Part shown: positions 39,401 through 51,400 of the stretch, one piece after another
Position numbering within the stretch: the first letter of the stretch is position 1
How the letters are laid out: each line of letters starts with the position of its first letter
Assembly (NCBI RefSeq): GCF_000276665.1
Contig: NW_004955466.1
Span: 12,018,351-12,082,350, forward strand
From: Chinchilla lanigera
Lineage: Eukaryota > Chordata > Mammalia > Rodentia > Chinchillidae
Length of the DNA stretch: 64,000 bases
Reading direction: 5' to 3'
The notes under the pieces: model-generated
What the model saw: only the letters and a program-made list of their open reading frames with translations
Databases searched by the model: none
What the model was told of the DNA's origin: nothing
Program-made: the position numbers and the translations under genes

Positions 39401-42400
39401 TGACCCAAAGTCTTAGCTTTTTGAGATCCTATGCATTCAGTAGTATAATACTCAAGTAAAATGGAAAGGCCAAGACTTACTAAAATGACGTGTCGTTTGT
39501 TTAGGTATCTCTATGGTTTTGAAGAGTACTGCCGCTCTGCTAATATTAGATTTAGAACCATTCATCACCATGAGCCAAAAGTAAAAGTGGAAAAAAAAGA
39601 CTTAGACGAATCAATGGCAGAGGCTCTAACAGTAGATCCAGAAATGCCGTTAGTAGAAGTAAAGAGTGAGCTGGAGGAGAATACTGATTCAAACAGTGAG
39701 AGTGAAAGAGAAGAGATCGAATTAAAATCTCCCAGGGTGAGTATAAAGGGTAGTTTTATCTGACTTATTTTAAGCACTATTTTTAAATTTTTATAATGGA
39801 TGTCTTCAGACACAGAAGTGCTAGAGTGCACCTAGTTTATTTTACAGAACTTAGTTATGCTTCAGGCAGACTACAGCTTAGCTGTTTCTAAATATATCTC
39901 ACATTATTCCCTGTATTCAAAGAGCCTTTGTCTTGTTTTCCCATGTCTGCTCATTCTTGTCTTTAGTCAGTCGCGAATATTCCCCTCCTTGAAGTCTTCT
40001 GCTTAAATGTCACCTCGTTAAATCTTTTCTTTGGTATCAGGAAATGAACTCAGGACCTCCCACGTGCCAGGCAGGCGCTGTGCTGCTGAGCTACATCCCC
40101 GGCCACTTCATTAAATCTCGCACTGGCCACCTAATCTGAAAGTGTAGCCTACTTCCTCTCTTGGGCATTCTCAGTCCTGCTAATGTGCCTCTTCTCTATA
40201 CTTTGCTTATGTATTATTAGGTTTTTTTGGTCTTTTTTCCCCTCATTCTGTGCTTTATTATACTCTACAAGGGCAAGGATGTGTGTGTGTGTACGCACAT
40301 GTGCGCGTGCATGCATCTACACGTGCATGTACACATGTTCAGTGCTAGGGATGGAACCCAAGATGTTCACGCTGAGCTAAAGCCCAGCTGCGACCCCCCT
40401 TTTTGCGACAGGTTTTCACTGAGTTGCCCCAGGTGGACTCAAACTTGCAACTGTCCTGCCTCAGCCTCCCAGAGTGCTGGAATTAAGTAGGATTACAGGC
40501 CTGCACCACCACGCCCAGCTCATGTGCTCTTTTTCATTGATAGATCCCAGGCACCTAGAGTAATGCCAAGCATATAACAAGTACTCATCAAAAGCTGTAG
40601 AATTAGTGCGTTTCCTCCATACAGTACCTGTGCTCCTGTCACTTGGCCCTGCCTTCCCTCTCCCTTCACAGCACCGTGGGCAGCTCTGTTCTTGTGCACA
40701 CTGGCTTTGTCTTCCGACTCTTCTTCCCTTCAGTTAGCAAAAGATCTATGAAAAACTGTCATCCACAACCCTTCTCAGTGTTCAGGGATGGCTTCATAGT
40801 CAGATTTATCACAGAAGTTTGTTTCCTGTAAAATGTCTTACTTCTCAGTGAAGTCAAATTTAGTGGAAGAGGTGAAATTGCCTTTTCCTACAGTGGTCTA
40901 GAAGCTGTTTTCACACTGCAGGTTCTGATTGTCATCTTGTAAGTGGAAACCGCTAGTGAATGTCATGAAATGTCTAAACCAGTGTTTCTTGTTTTCCTTT
41001 CAACTTTAACTTTATTTTCTAAATTATGGTAAAGTGAACATAACATACAAGTTAGCATCTTTGCGCCTAACGCCATTGTGTTGGCACTGAGCATGGTGTG
41101 GCTGTCACCTCTCCAGTATCCAGCTCCAGGATGGTGTCACCTTGCAAAACTGAGCTCCGCTACCTGTTAAACAGCAGCTCTTTCTTCCTCCTTCCCTCAG
41201 CCCCTCACACCACCATTTTGTTTCTTGTATCCGTGAGTTTGATACTCTCGGCACATAAGTGGAAGTGCGCAATATTTATTATTTCACTCGGCATAATGTC
41301 TTCATGGTTCATCCATGTGGCAGCACGTGCCAGAATTTCCTTCCCTGTTAAAGATGAGTGCGCCGGGCATATAGCCCAGCAGCACAGCACCTGCCTGGCA
41401 AGCACAAGGTCCTGAGTTTGACTCCTGGTACCAAAAAAAAGAATGAATGATACTGTATGTCTTGTGGATGTACTTTCTTGTATTTTATAAAGACCTTTCT
41501 CATCCTGTGTAAGGTGTACAATGTACTGTCTAGTATGGATGAAACATAAATATATCTTCCCCAAGATTTACTCTCATTTTTTACTACTACAAAAAGTGCT
41601 GCTGCCAGGCATGGTGGCATATTCCTGTAATCCCAGCACTTGGGAGGCTGAGGCAGGAGGATCGCTGTGAGTTTAAGGCCAGCCTGGCCTACATGAGTGA
41701 TTTCAAGGCCAGCCTGAACTATATAGCAAGACCCTATCCTTTAAAAAAAAAAAAAGTGCTGCAGTACACACACATGTAAAGAATATCCTCTTCATTTATC
41801 TGCATATGGAAACCATACTTTTGGAAATGGGATCTCTGGGAAGCACACAAAAGTTTGATAGGTACCAATTGTTTCCATTCGCTTACCTAGCACACGGATA
41901 CTGGGCATTGCCTACATGGGAGGATTCTGCAGTGCAGCGTAGGTCCTTACATTCTGCAGAAGTAAATTTCTTCTTTTTTTGCCTTTGAGGTGTAAATAAC
42001 ACCTAGGAGCTAGCAAAGTTTGCTTGTTGGGTACCAGCTGTGAAGGGTTTGCTTGTTCCCTGTGTGGCCAGCTCTCCTCTTGCTGTGTCCCCTGGCGCCA
42101 TCGTGCAGGGGCAGTCTGACAGGATGGAGAAAGCACCAAAGGTCCCCAGCTTTGTGGGCCACTGAGCACGGAGGAGGCTGGGCGGTGCCTGTTGTGTGTC
42201 TGTCCCTCCCCTCCGCCCCATCTCCACAGAGCCTCACTCAGATCTGCTCACTGTTTTGCTAAAATATGGTCATGCACAAATACAGTGACAGTGTAAAGTT
42301 TGTGTTAATAAATGGTAGAATTAGACCTCGTAGAGCTTTTAAAGAGGCGAGGACTTAGGGAGTTGATCTGATTACTGTTGTTAACCTTTTGTCGTTAGCA

Positions 42401-45400
42401 TTTGGAGAATTCATTTGAAATTTTTACTGTAATCAAGAAATGTCAAAAATAGAATCAAATATAGTGAACAAAGAAGACTGATGGATAGATTGATTTGCTA
42501 TATCCTCAGCCCCAGAGGAAACTTTTATTTTTTGTACACTTTGTAGCACAGGATCATGGTAGACCTGGACATAATTAATGATAGAGATAAATTCTTTCAA
42601 AAGGAAGAAAAACGTATTTGTGAACTGATTGGCTTTCAGGGTCTTATCTCAAACCAGAGACCAGACTGGACATTGCTGTAAAGGCTTAAGGAAAAATGTG
42701 TTTTTCTGGTTTTTTCTCCCTTGGCAGTAATGACTATTTTCAAATTTTTATCTTCTCTCTTAGGGCCGAAGGAGAATTGCTCGAGACGTAAATTCTATTA
42801 AAAAGGAATTTGAAGAAGAGAAAACAGAGGACAAATTAAAAGATAATGATACAGAAAATAAGGATGTAGATGATGACTATGAAACTGCAGAGAAAGAAGA
42901 AAACGGGCTAATACTGGGGAGAAAAAATACACCAAAGCCAAAAGAGAAGAAAGTCAAAAAGCAAGAGGGCTCCGACCGAGACTCAGAGGGCGAGGAAGAG
43001 AAGAGCCAAGAGAGGTACATTATCTTACGTTTGTTCCCCAGAAGCACCTGTCTCGGGTTCGACAGCGCTTCGCTCCTGCTAGAGATTCAGGGTTGAGGGA
43101 ACGTTTTCTTATTGGGACTTCCGTTCCTCTTGTCTAATGAAGGTGAGACACATTGTGAAGATGATGTGTATTGCCTTCCGGAATTGGAGAATACCCGGTC
43201 GCACCATTTTAATAGCACTTGTGCCCTAAACAGTGGCCTCAAAGAAGGCTGCGCCACCCAGTCAAAAGAAAGGTCCTGCAGTTGACAGCAGGGAAGGGAG
43301 CTGGAGAAAAATGGAGGAAGTGGACAAGAGGAAACAGCGACAGCAAAAATTCCATTTTAAAAAAGGTACAATGTGGGAAAGCTAACAGACACGGGTGCAC
43401 AGTACTAGCAGATGTTTCTGTGTGTTAGCTTTGATCTAAGACAGCTTTCTTTTTCAAGTTACTGTGTTAGAGTAAGTGGCATGCACCCCTGATTCGAGTT
43501 TGCAAAAGACGTTCTTGCCCCACATCTCATCAGTAAATTTCAGCTTTTTAATGTCCATCCTGTTTGCTGTTGAGTGAAAATGGTTTTTCCACATACTAGA
43601 CACATATGGACTGAATTGACTTAAACGTAGCTCAAAGTCAGGCAGGCCAGCAGTGAAATGTCTGACCATGCTTGTTGGTGGCCATTCTGTAAATGTTGTC
43701 ATCTACTAATTTTTAGGTAATACTGAGTCAAATATTAAATGAGGAATAACAATATAACACGCTGATTTGAAATATAAACTCTCCTTGTAGACACTTTGCA
43801 TTTTATTATGTGAGTCTAAATTGTCTGGAAGTTGAATTGGGAAGCTGCCTTTGAGAAAGGTGAGCTGCTGAACTAGTGATTGAACTAGTGACATCGTCTG
43901 AGACCTAACCGAGAGGTATATAGAAATACTGGAGTAACTGGTGAGCAGGAGAGGCGATAAGATTTAGTGTGCACAGGTGCACCTCAGTGACGCGTGAAGC
44001 GCCTTGATAAGGAGATGAAAGTTGCGTAGCACAGTGTAACTAGGGTTAAAAGTGGGAGGCGGTAATTAGAGCCAAGCATTGTACACAATGAATCTGTACA
44101 TGAGTAACATGTGGCCGTTAAAGGGCTTTATAACTGATGTGCAAAGGGAACAAAGATGTCCTTCGAAGAAAAATGCATAGACAAGTATGAAGAGAAATGT
44201 TTTGTTTTATTAAATCACAACTGTGTTTACAGGCAGCAAACACAGTCCATGTTCTTATTCCATAGCAGGAATCACAGATAAGGGGGAACTTCACTGAGAT
44301 TCCTGTATCAAATAGTTTTTCTCATAATGTTTTGAAATTACCTCTCCAGGCAATTAATTGAAAGGTATACCGGGAGAGAATATATTCCCGTTGTCAATCG
44401 GCTGCCAGAGCTTCTTGGAGTTGTGTCCTGTAAAGGCACCAAATTAATGCTCTGTGTTTATTATAGAGCACAGTACCTTTTCGTAAGCTTCTAAAAGTTG
44501 TAATTCCAGTGCTCTGGGAGGCTGGAGCAGGAGGATCACAAGTTTGAGCCCAGCCTAGGCAACTTAGCAAGACCCGGTCTCAAAATAAAAAATTTGAAGA
44601 AAGGGATGGGGATTTGCTCAGTGTGAATGTCCAGGGGTTAAATCCTCACTGTCATGCAAAAAACCACCCAGCCAACCTCTTAGGATATTTGGGTGGTTTT
44701 TGATGCAGTTCGCTTCTAAATACCCCAGGGCTAGCAGAGAATCCCCCTCAACACAGACACTGGGATTGAACCCAGGGCCTTGGGCTGTTTGAGCAAGCTC
44801 TCCAGCACTGAATCACAACCCGAGCCCACCAGGAGAATGTTTTATGATGAAAATGTTAAAAATATTGTTGGACTTCTGTCTCTGAATCTCCTTTATATCT
44901 GATTGTCAAATCAAAGGTCTGATGGGAAGAGAGTGAAAAAATAGAAATCAACCCAAAACATGTACAGCTTTGTTCTCCTTGTGCTATTCAGTGACAACAA
45001 GGGTCTTCATATTTAAACATTTGTGGTTTCCATGTTAGTGTGGGTGAAACCTCTAAAATACAAGCTAGCCAAAGACATGATTATTAAAGTAGATAGCCCT
45101 TGTTCATTATTTCGAAGTAAAGCCACCAGGCCTGCTAAAGACTATTCTAAAATGTGCAGAATGTAATAATAAAACACATTTAAATTAATTTCATCGTAGG
45201 AAGTTGTGAAATACCTTTGTATCATTTTCACATACCAGGTGGCACTTCAGTATAAATCCAAAGACTTTTCAGAGCATATTGTTTCTATTTTACTGTATCA
45301 AAAGTGACTTGTTTGGCTCCATTCATCATTAAATGTGGTTATTGATTGGCTTTTAAGACTATGGATTTACTTTTGGTACAGTGCATAATAAATTCCTAAG

Positions 45401-48400
45401 GAGTCCATAAAAATCTTCTCCTTCTCCTCCTTCTTCTCCTCCTCCACTGACATGTTATTAAGGTAATGCTTAGGGCGTGAATACTCTGCACTTGGGGTTT
45501 TTTTTAGAATTTATCGTTTTGCTCTCCATTAAGTTATTAGTAGCATTATCAGTGTTATAACTTACTGCAGGGAAGAAACCGAGAGCAAGTGTGACTCTGA
45601 AGGGGAGGAAGACGAGGAAGACGCAGAACCCTGTCTAACAGGAACCAAGGTGAAAGTAAAATACGGACGAGGAAAAACTCAGAAAATTTACGAAGCCAGC
45701 ATTAAAAGCACTGAAATTGATGATGGAGAAGTTTTATACTTGGTACATTACTATGGATGGAATGTCAGGTAAGCAAGGAAGTATTTCCTTAGTACTGAGA
45801 CAGTGGCGTGTTTGAAAAAGATCACGTTAATGTTGCGAAGAGCTGAAGCAAATGGGGTGTGGGTGTGGCTGAGGGATTGACAGAGCACACCTAGATTCTG
45901 ACTAGCCCAAGCCTTTGACGTTTGCACTGCTTTCCTCGCTGTGTTGGCTGCCAGAGCCTCCGCCAAAGAAGCTGGCTTTGTACTTGTCCACACGAGGCAG
46001 GTCAGGGTCCTATGAAGTCACAGGGTGAGGTCTGGGTGTCCGACCTGCAGCTCTGTTAGGCAGACTTCGTGTCACTTACCTGAAATCAAGCTGTGCCGAG
46101 CATTTGAATAATTCTGACTTGGTTCATTAATAAGAAGGCATGTCAGAGCATCAGTGTGAGCTGCGTCTGCCAGGGAACTTTGGGGTAGGTTGATGGAAAT
46201 GAGGCTTTGATACTGGGTGCTGTCAGGAAGCCGGGCTAATTTTATGATTAGTTTTCTTAATAAATCTTCCCGGAAGGAGGAGAAAAACCTAGGTCAAAGT
46301 TAACTTTAACTAATGAAGAAGAAGCAGTGGGTCATTGGGAGGAAGAAGTCTCTTTTGTCATTTTGGTGGCTTGGACATGCTCCTGTTCTTCCCAGTGTTC
46401 AGACCTGATTAGGGAATAGTCCTTTTTTTTTCAGCAGTGCTGAGAAGTGAACCTGGGAGCACTCTAGTACTGAGCTCCCTCCCTAAGCCCTGTTTCCATT
46501 CTTGTTTTTTGTTGTTTATTTGTTTGTTTGTTTTTAGAGACAGGGTCCCACTGCATAGTTTAGGCTGGCCTTGACTTCACTTTGTAGCCCAGGCTGGCCA
46601 GTGATCCTCCCCCCCAAGGCTGGGATCACAGGCGTGTGCCATCACACCTGCCTTGTTCGGGGGTTTTATTAATCCTTCGTAGGCACAGGCACAGAACCAG
46701 CTTGTCTGATCTTATTGATGTTGTGTGAAATTGAAGAGCTCACAGTAGCACCAGTGCCCGGTGTCTTACTTACTTTCTCGTTGCTGGGACAAAATACCTG
46801 ACTCCCACAAGTAAACGCGGGAGAGGTTTATTTTGTCTGTCAGTTTGTAGAGGTTTCAGCCCACAGTCAGCTGCCTTGGCAGAGGAGAGAGTTCAAGGGA
46901 TGAAGAGGGAGACAGACCCTTCCAGGCCACACCCCCAGTGACCACCTCCTCCCACGGGGCTCTGCCTCCCCAATCACATTTAGCTCTGAACTTGTGAGGG
47001 TACCAATCCAGCACTGCACCCCCGATCCAGTCATCCGCCAAAACCCTGCGTGTGAGCACATGAGGCTTTGGGGGACATCTAGATATCAACTGTAACACCC
47101 AGCCTGTGCCCAGTCAATTCCTGGAAGTCAGGGGCTCCTTTTCTTTCCCCTTTAGAAAAGCGCATGTGTTAGGTTGAGATCTCAGCTTTCCCTGGCTCTC
47201 CCCGTTACTGCTCCAGGGTTTCTCCACAAACAAGAGGTGTGTTCCGTGATGCCTCAGTTTCCTCCTCACTGAAATGGGGAAAATAAAGTGCCTATTTAGG
47301 AGAAAGTTGGAAAATAAAAGTAATGCCTATGTGAGCTTGTAAAGCACTTGGAATACTCCCTGCCCTTAGTAGCGCAGTGACTGATAACTGCTTTATTTTG
47401 TTAGTGTTTTTTGATGTGGTATCATTTTAAAGGGTATGAACTTAGTGAATTGAATATACATTTTTAAAATTTGCTTTTCCCATGTACTGTTGAATTCAGG
47501 GAGAAAGGACCACTTGCCAGCTCTAGGTCACTGTCTTTGCTGCTGTAGCACTTCGTAGCTGCCCTCCCTTCTCAGATTTTACCCAGTGCTCTTACCATCT
47601 CTGTGTGTCTCAGTTCTGCTTGCTAGAATTTTCCCTTCCTGTCCTCCTTTCTCATCTTTTCTTTTTCTTGCTCGTCTTTTTCATTTTTTTGTGACTCTAA
47701 TCTGTAGTCTGTTTATGATATGTTCGGGGTCTCCTTGTCCTCCTCATGAGGCACCTGCTGGTTTCTCGGACGCTTCCACGCGCCTGGAAGCCCATCTGAT
47801 TCTGGCCTGCTTGTTGAGATACAGCACCTGTTGTTCCGAAGTGTGGAGTCAGGTTTCTAAAATGCCAGCATCACAAGTGTGAGGGTCATCCTGGTCTAGT
47901 TGAGAAGTCCCGGACTGCCATTGGCACAAGCAGTAACCCATGACTTGGACTGGGCCAGCGTGGTCTGGACTGAGTTACCCAAGATCAATCCTAGGCTTAG
48001 GAGATTTTGGAATTGGACAGTTAACTCTTTGTTACTCCTGGGTCAGTGTATCGCTCTTACCACGTTTACCAGACTGTACTTGATTTTCTTACGTGTTTGT
48101 TTTTCATATGAGACCACATTGCATGAGAGCCAGGCCTTGTTCTGTGTGCACTCTACTCTTCTTGCAGCGTCTGGCATGTTGTAGGCCCTTGCAAACGCCA
48201 AGTGATGACTCTTTCCAAATAAAGTACAGACAGATACCTAAGTCTCTCCAGGGCTTACAGCCAGTCCTGTTTCAAAAGCTTTACATATTAAAACAAGGGG
48301 AAAAAAACCCTTTATATATTGGACTAATCCAGCAGGAGATCATTTTGAAACCATAGTGTGGATATCATGTACCAGCTCAGCTGAAGTGTGTATTAATTGA

Positions 48401-51400
48401 AACCGTGTCCTTACTTTGCACATTGCCATGGTATCTGGTTTGTAAAATGAAGGTATAGTTCCCAGACGTGAGTTTATTAGCATAGTACAGCTTAATGTGA
48501 AGACTGCCTGTAGTTTTATTACTTAAATCTTGAGGTCTTAGGTTTTGTTCAGATGCTATATATTCCCATACAAACACATATGTAAGAAACATGATTTAGA
48601 GCTGGGCTTAGTGGTGCATGCCTATAATTCCAGCACTTCAGTGGCTGAGGCAGGAGGATTGCTGGGAGTTTGAAGCCAGTCTGAGATAATAGTGAGACTC
48701 AGTTTCAAAAACCAAAAAAATGTGTTTTATTTCTTGATTTATTTGTCTGAGTCTAGTAACTTGGGCTGGGTAACTTGAAATTCCAAAGCAATGTCAGCCT
48801 TTTGGAAAAAGGTGCAGAGGAAATGAGTCTTCAACTTGAGTGAAACATAACAAACTTACATAAAGAAAATCATGTATCTCTTAAAAAGTTCGTAACCTGA
48901 AAGGTGACACCGTTGAGAACAAAATTTTTATTAAAAATACTGGAAGCTAGAGAGAATTCTTAGGAGGAGAAGAGAATTTACAAAGGATTTGATAAAATAT
49001 TCTGAAACTGATCGTACCCCAGATTTGCATTTATCTAATTTGTCTTTGTATTACTCATTAATAGAACAAATACGAGTACAGAATCTGCTGATAATGTCAG
49101 ATCTGTGGGAATTATGGAAAATAGAGAAATGCGAACTGCTTTGAATCTGCTTGGAGTTAGTTACCCACACCTCCCTCTGCACTTGTAAAATAGTCTGACC
49201 GCTCCCCATGGAGAGTAGACTCCCAGGTCCCAGGACAGCTGCCTCAAAGGTCACTGAGACACTAGCCCCACACCTTTCTCATTCCTGCCAGTACTGGATA
49301 TGAACTCTTTAGCTGCTGTTTTTGTTTTGTTAGGGTATCACTGTGAAATGGTAAATTTTTGTTTTTAAGGTATGATGAGTGGGTGAAGGCTGACAGGATC
49401 ATCTGGCCTTTGGACAAAGGTGGACCAAAGAAAAAACAAAAGAAGAAAGCTAAGGTATCTTTATAGATTCCTATTTTCTTTGCTGGGCATAGAGAGCAAA
49501 GAAGTCACCTCCACCAGAGCACTGCGTTTGTTAAGACAGTTGGTGACCTGCATGGTTACAGGGTTGCCATTGGCTGGTGTGTATACTAAAGGGGCCACAC
49601 AGCTCCAGGAGAGCGGACAGATGTCCAGGGTCTGCATCCAGCATTCTGGTGTCCTGCGGTTAGTCCCAACGCGCCTAACACCCTGTGTTCGGCCAAGCCC
49701 CCTCCCTCACCCCGAACTTTGGCAGCCGCTGACACTTTACTGTCTCCAGAGTTCTGCCTTTTCCAGAACGTCATGTAGCCGCAGTCATGTAACACAGAGC
49801 TTTTCAAATTGATTTCTTTCATTGAGAAGTATGCTAAGGTGTTATTAATGAATCTGACATTCTCACTCTAATAATCATCTTGATGAGATAGTTTCTGTGT
49901 TATAACTCAGGCACTAATAAACTAAAAATGTTAAATACATCACCACATAGCTTGATGGAGAGGTGACAACCAGCAGTCGCCGTGGCCTGGGCTTCAAACT
50001 CAGGCCTGTGGGTCTCTCTTTATAGGAGAAGGGTAGAGTCAGGCTGACAGTGGCGCAGGAGCGGCGTCCTGTCCTCACTGGGGAGGTTGAAGGTGACTAC
50101 CCTGATGTGAAGGTGCTGCCCCAAGGGTTGCCGAATAGGAGGATCGGGGGGAACCACCAGTTTTTCAAAAATGGGAACTCTCATTTTTAAATGTGGGGAG
50201 CAAATATAAAATTGTAAACACATGTGCTGGCAGTCGAACCCTTCCCCATACCCTCAGTCTTTAGCCTGGGTGCTGGAGACCTGCTCGTGTTTGTGTTCGA
50301 CATCTTCCATGTCTGCAGCGGCTGGAAGGGCCCAGCCCTCGGACAGCGGGAGGTCGCTGCAGTGTCACTGGCTGTGTGACAGCAGCGTCCTATGCATAGG
50401 TCAGAAAAGGCTGCTTAATTTTTCTATAAGCACAAATTAGGAATCAACAAACAATGACTGACCTTCGTTTGTTTTGATAGTTTTCGTACAAGTAGAATGT
50501 TATCTTTAAGTGTTGACCCTTCTCACACATTTCTTCATTCCTCAGAACAAAGAAGATGGTGAGAAGGAAGACAAGCGGGAGGAGGACAGGCAGAAGACGA
50601 AGCGGGGCCGGCCTCCTTTAAGGTCTGCCCTCTCCTCCAGCTTGCCCTTCGGGTTATCTAGGACGGCAAACAGTGACGGAAAATCAGGTACTGTTCTGCG
50701 ACTCACTTCTGTCCGTTAGAATGGGAGGTGCTCGCTTTCGAGGGTCACCAAATATTTTAAAAATCAGAACTATTTCTATAATCACACCTCATTTAGCAGC
50801 GGGGATACATTTCTGAGAAAGATCCCTGTGCAGACATCATGGCGTGTCTTCCCACGAAGTATGAGGCCACGATGCCACGAGGTGATGGGCCTGCCAGGCC
50901 ACTACCGTGCCTGCCGTCTCGGACCAGAGCATTGTTTTGTGGTACCTGGCCATAAAACTGCTGTTGTGTGAAAGCTTCTCAGTTCATCACCCAGGTTTCA
51001 TCTCATATGATTTAAACTACAAAATTTAATTGGAAGCTAAAGCTTATTTTGCTGTATTTTTAATTTAAAATTTAGGAATATCTTCATCTTGGAATACCTT
51101 TTCTTGTAAACGTCTTAGAAATACATTTTAGCTGGGGATATAGCTCAGCGGCACAAGCGCCTGCCTGGCGAGCGTAAGGTCCTGAGTTCGATTCCTGGTA
51201 CCAAAAAAAAATTCTGTTTTAATGAGGGCGAATTGCTCCTCATGCTCCCTACCCCATGCTGTTTTCCTTTGAGGCACACCGCATTGTCTCCTGTATGTTT
51301 AGAGCTCTTCACTGCAGAGCTAACAACCAAATGTGGAGCATAAGCATGTTTTGTGGTAAGTATAGATGAAAATATTTCATTCTGCTTTTATTCTTTTCTG

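Larger units (their letters stand above)
39890..40620 (+). mobile_element. LINE-2 3' end, interrupted by an ID, a microsatellite and a B1-dID
   Basis: cttaaatgtcacctcgttaa, caagggcaaggatgtgtg and the end block cccaggcacctagagtaatg ... caagtactcatcaaaagctg give the L2 order. The interruptions are at 40030-40105, 40279-40338 and 40339-40522. Confidence 0.65.
41005..41900 (-). mobile_element. Old mammalian L1 (L1M) 3' region (reverse), with two SINE insertions
   Basis: ttatggtaaagtgaacataa, cttcatggttcatccatgtg, ggaaaccatacttttggaaa and related blocks are the reverse of L1M ORF2 3' end and 3'UTR. An ID (41362-41441) and a B1 (41603-41750) interrupt it. Confidence 0.7.

Noticed and set aside
49455..49470. 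Minor (U12-type) intron donor after exon 17 (gtatctttat)
   Set aside because: One base off the U12 consensus and no U12 branch-point motif near the 50545 acceptor. Treated as an ordinary U2 intron.
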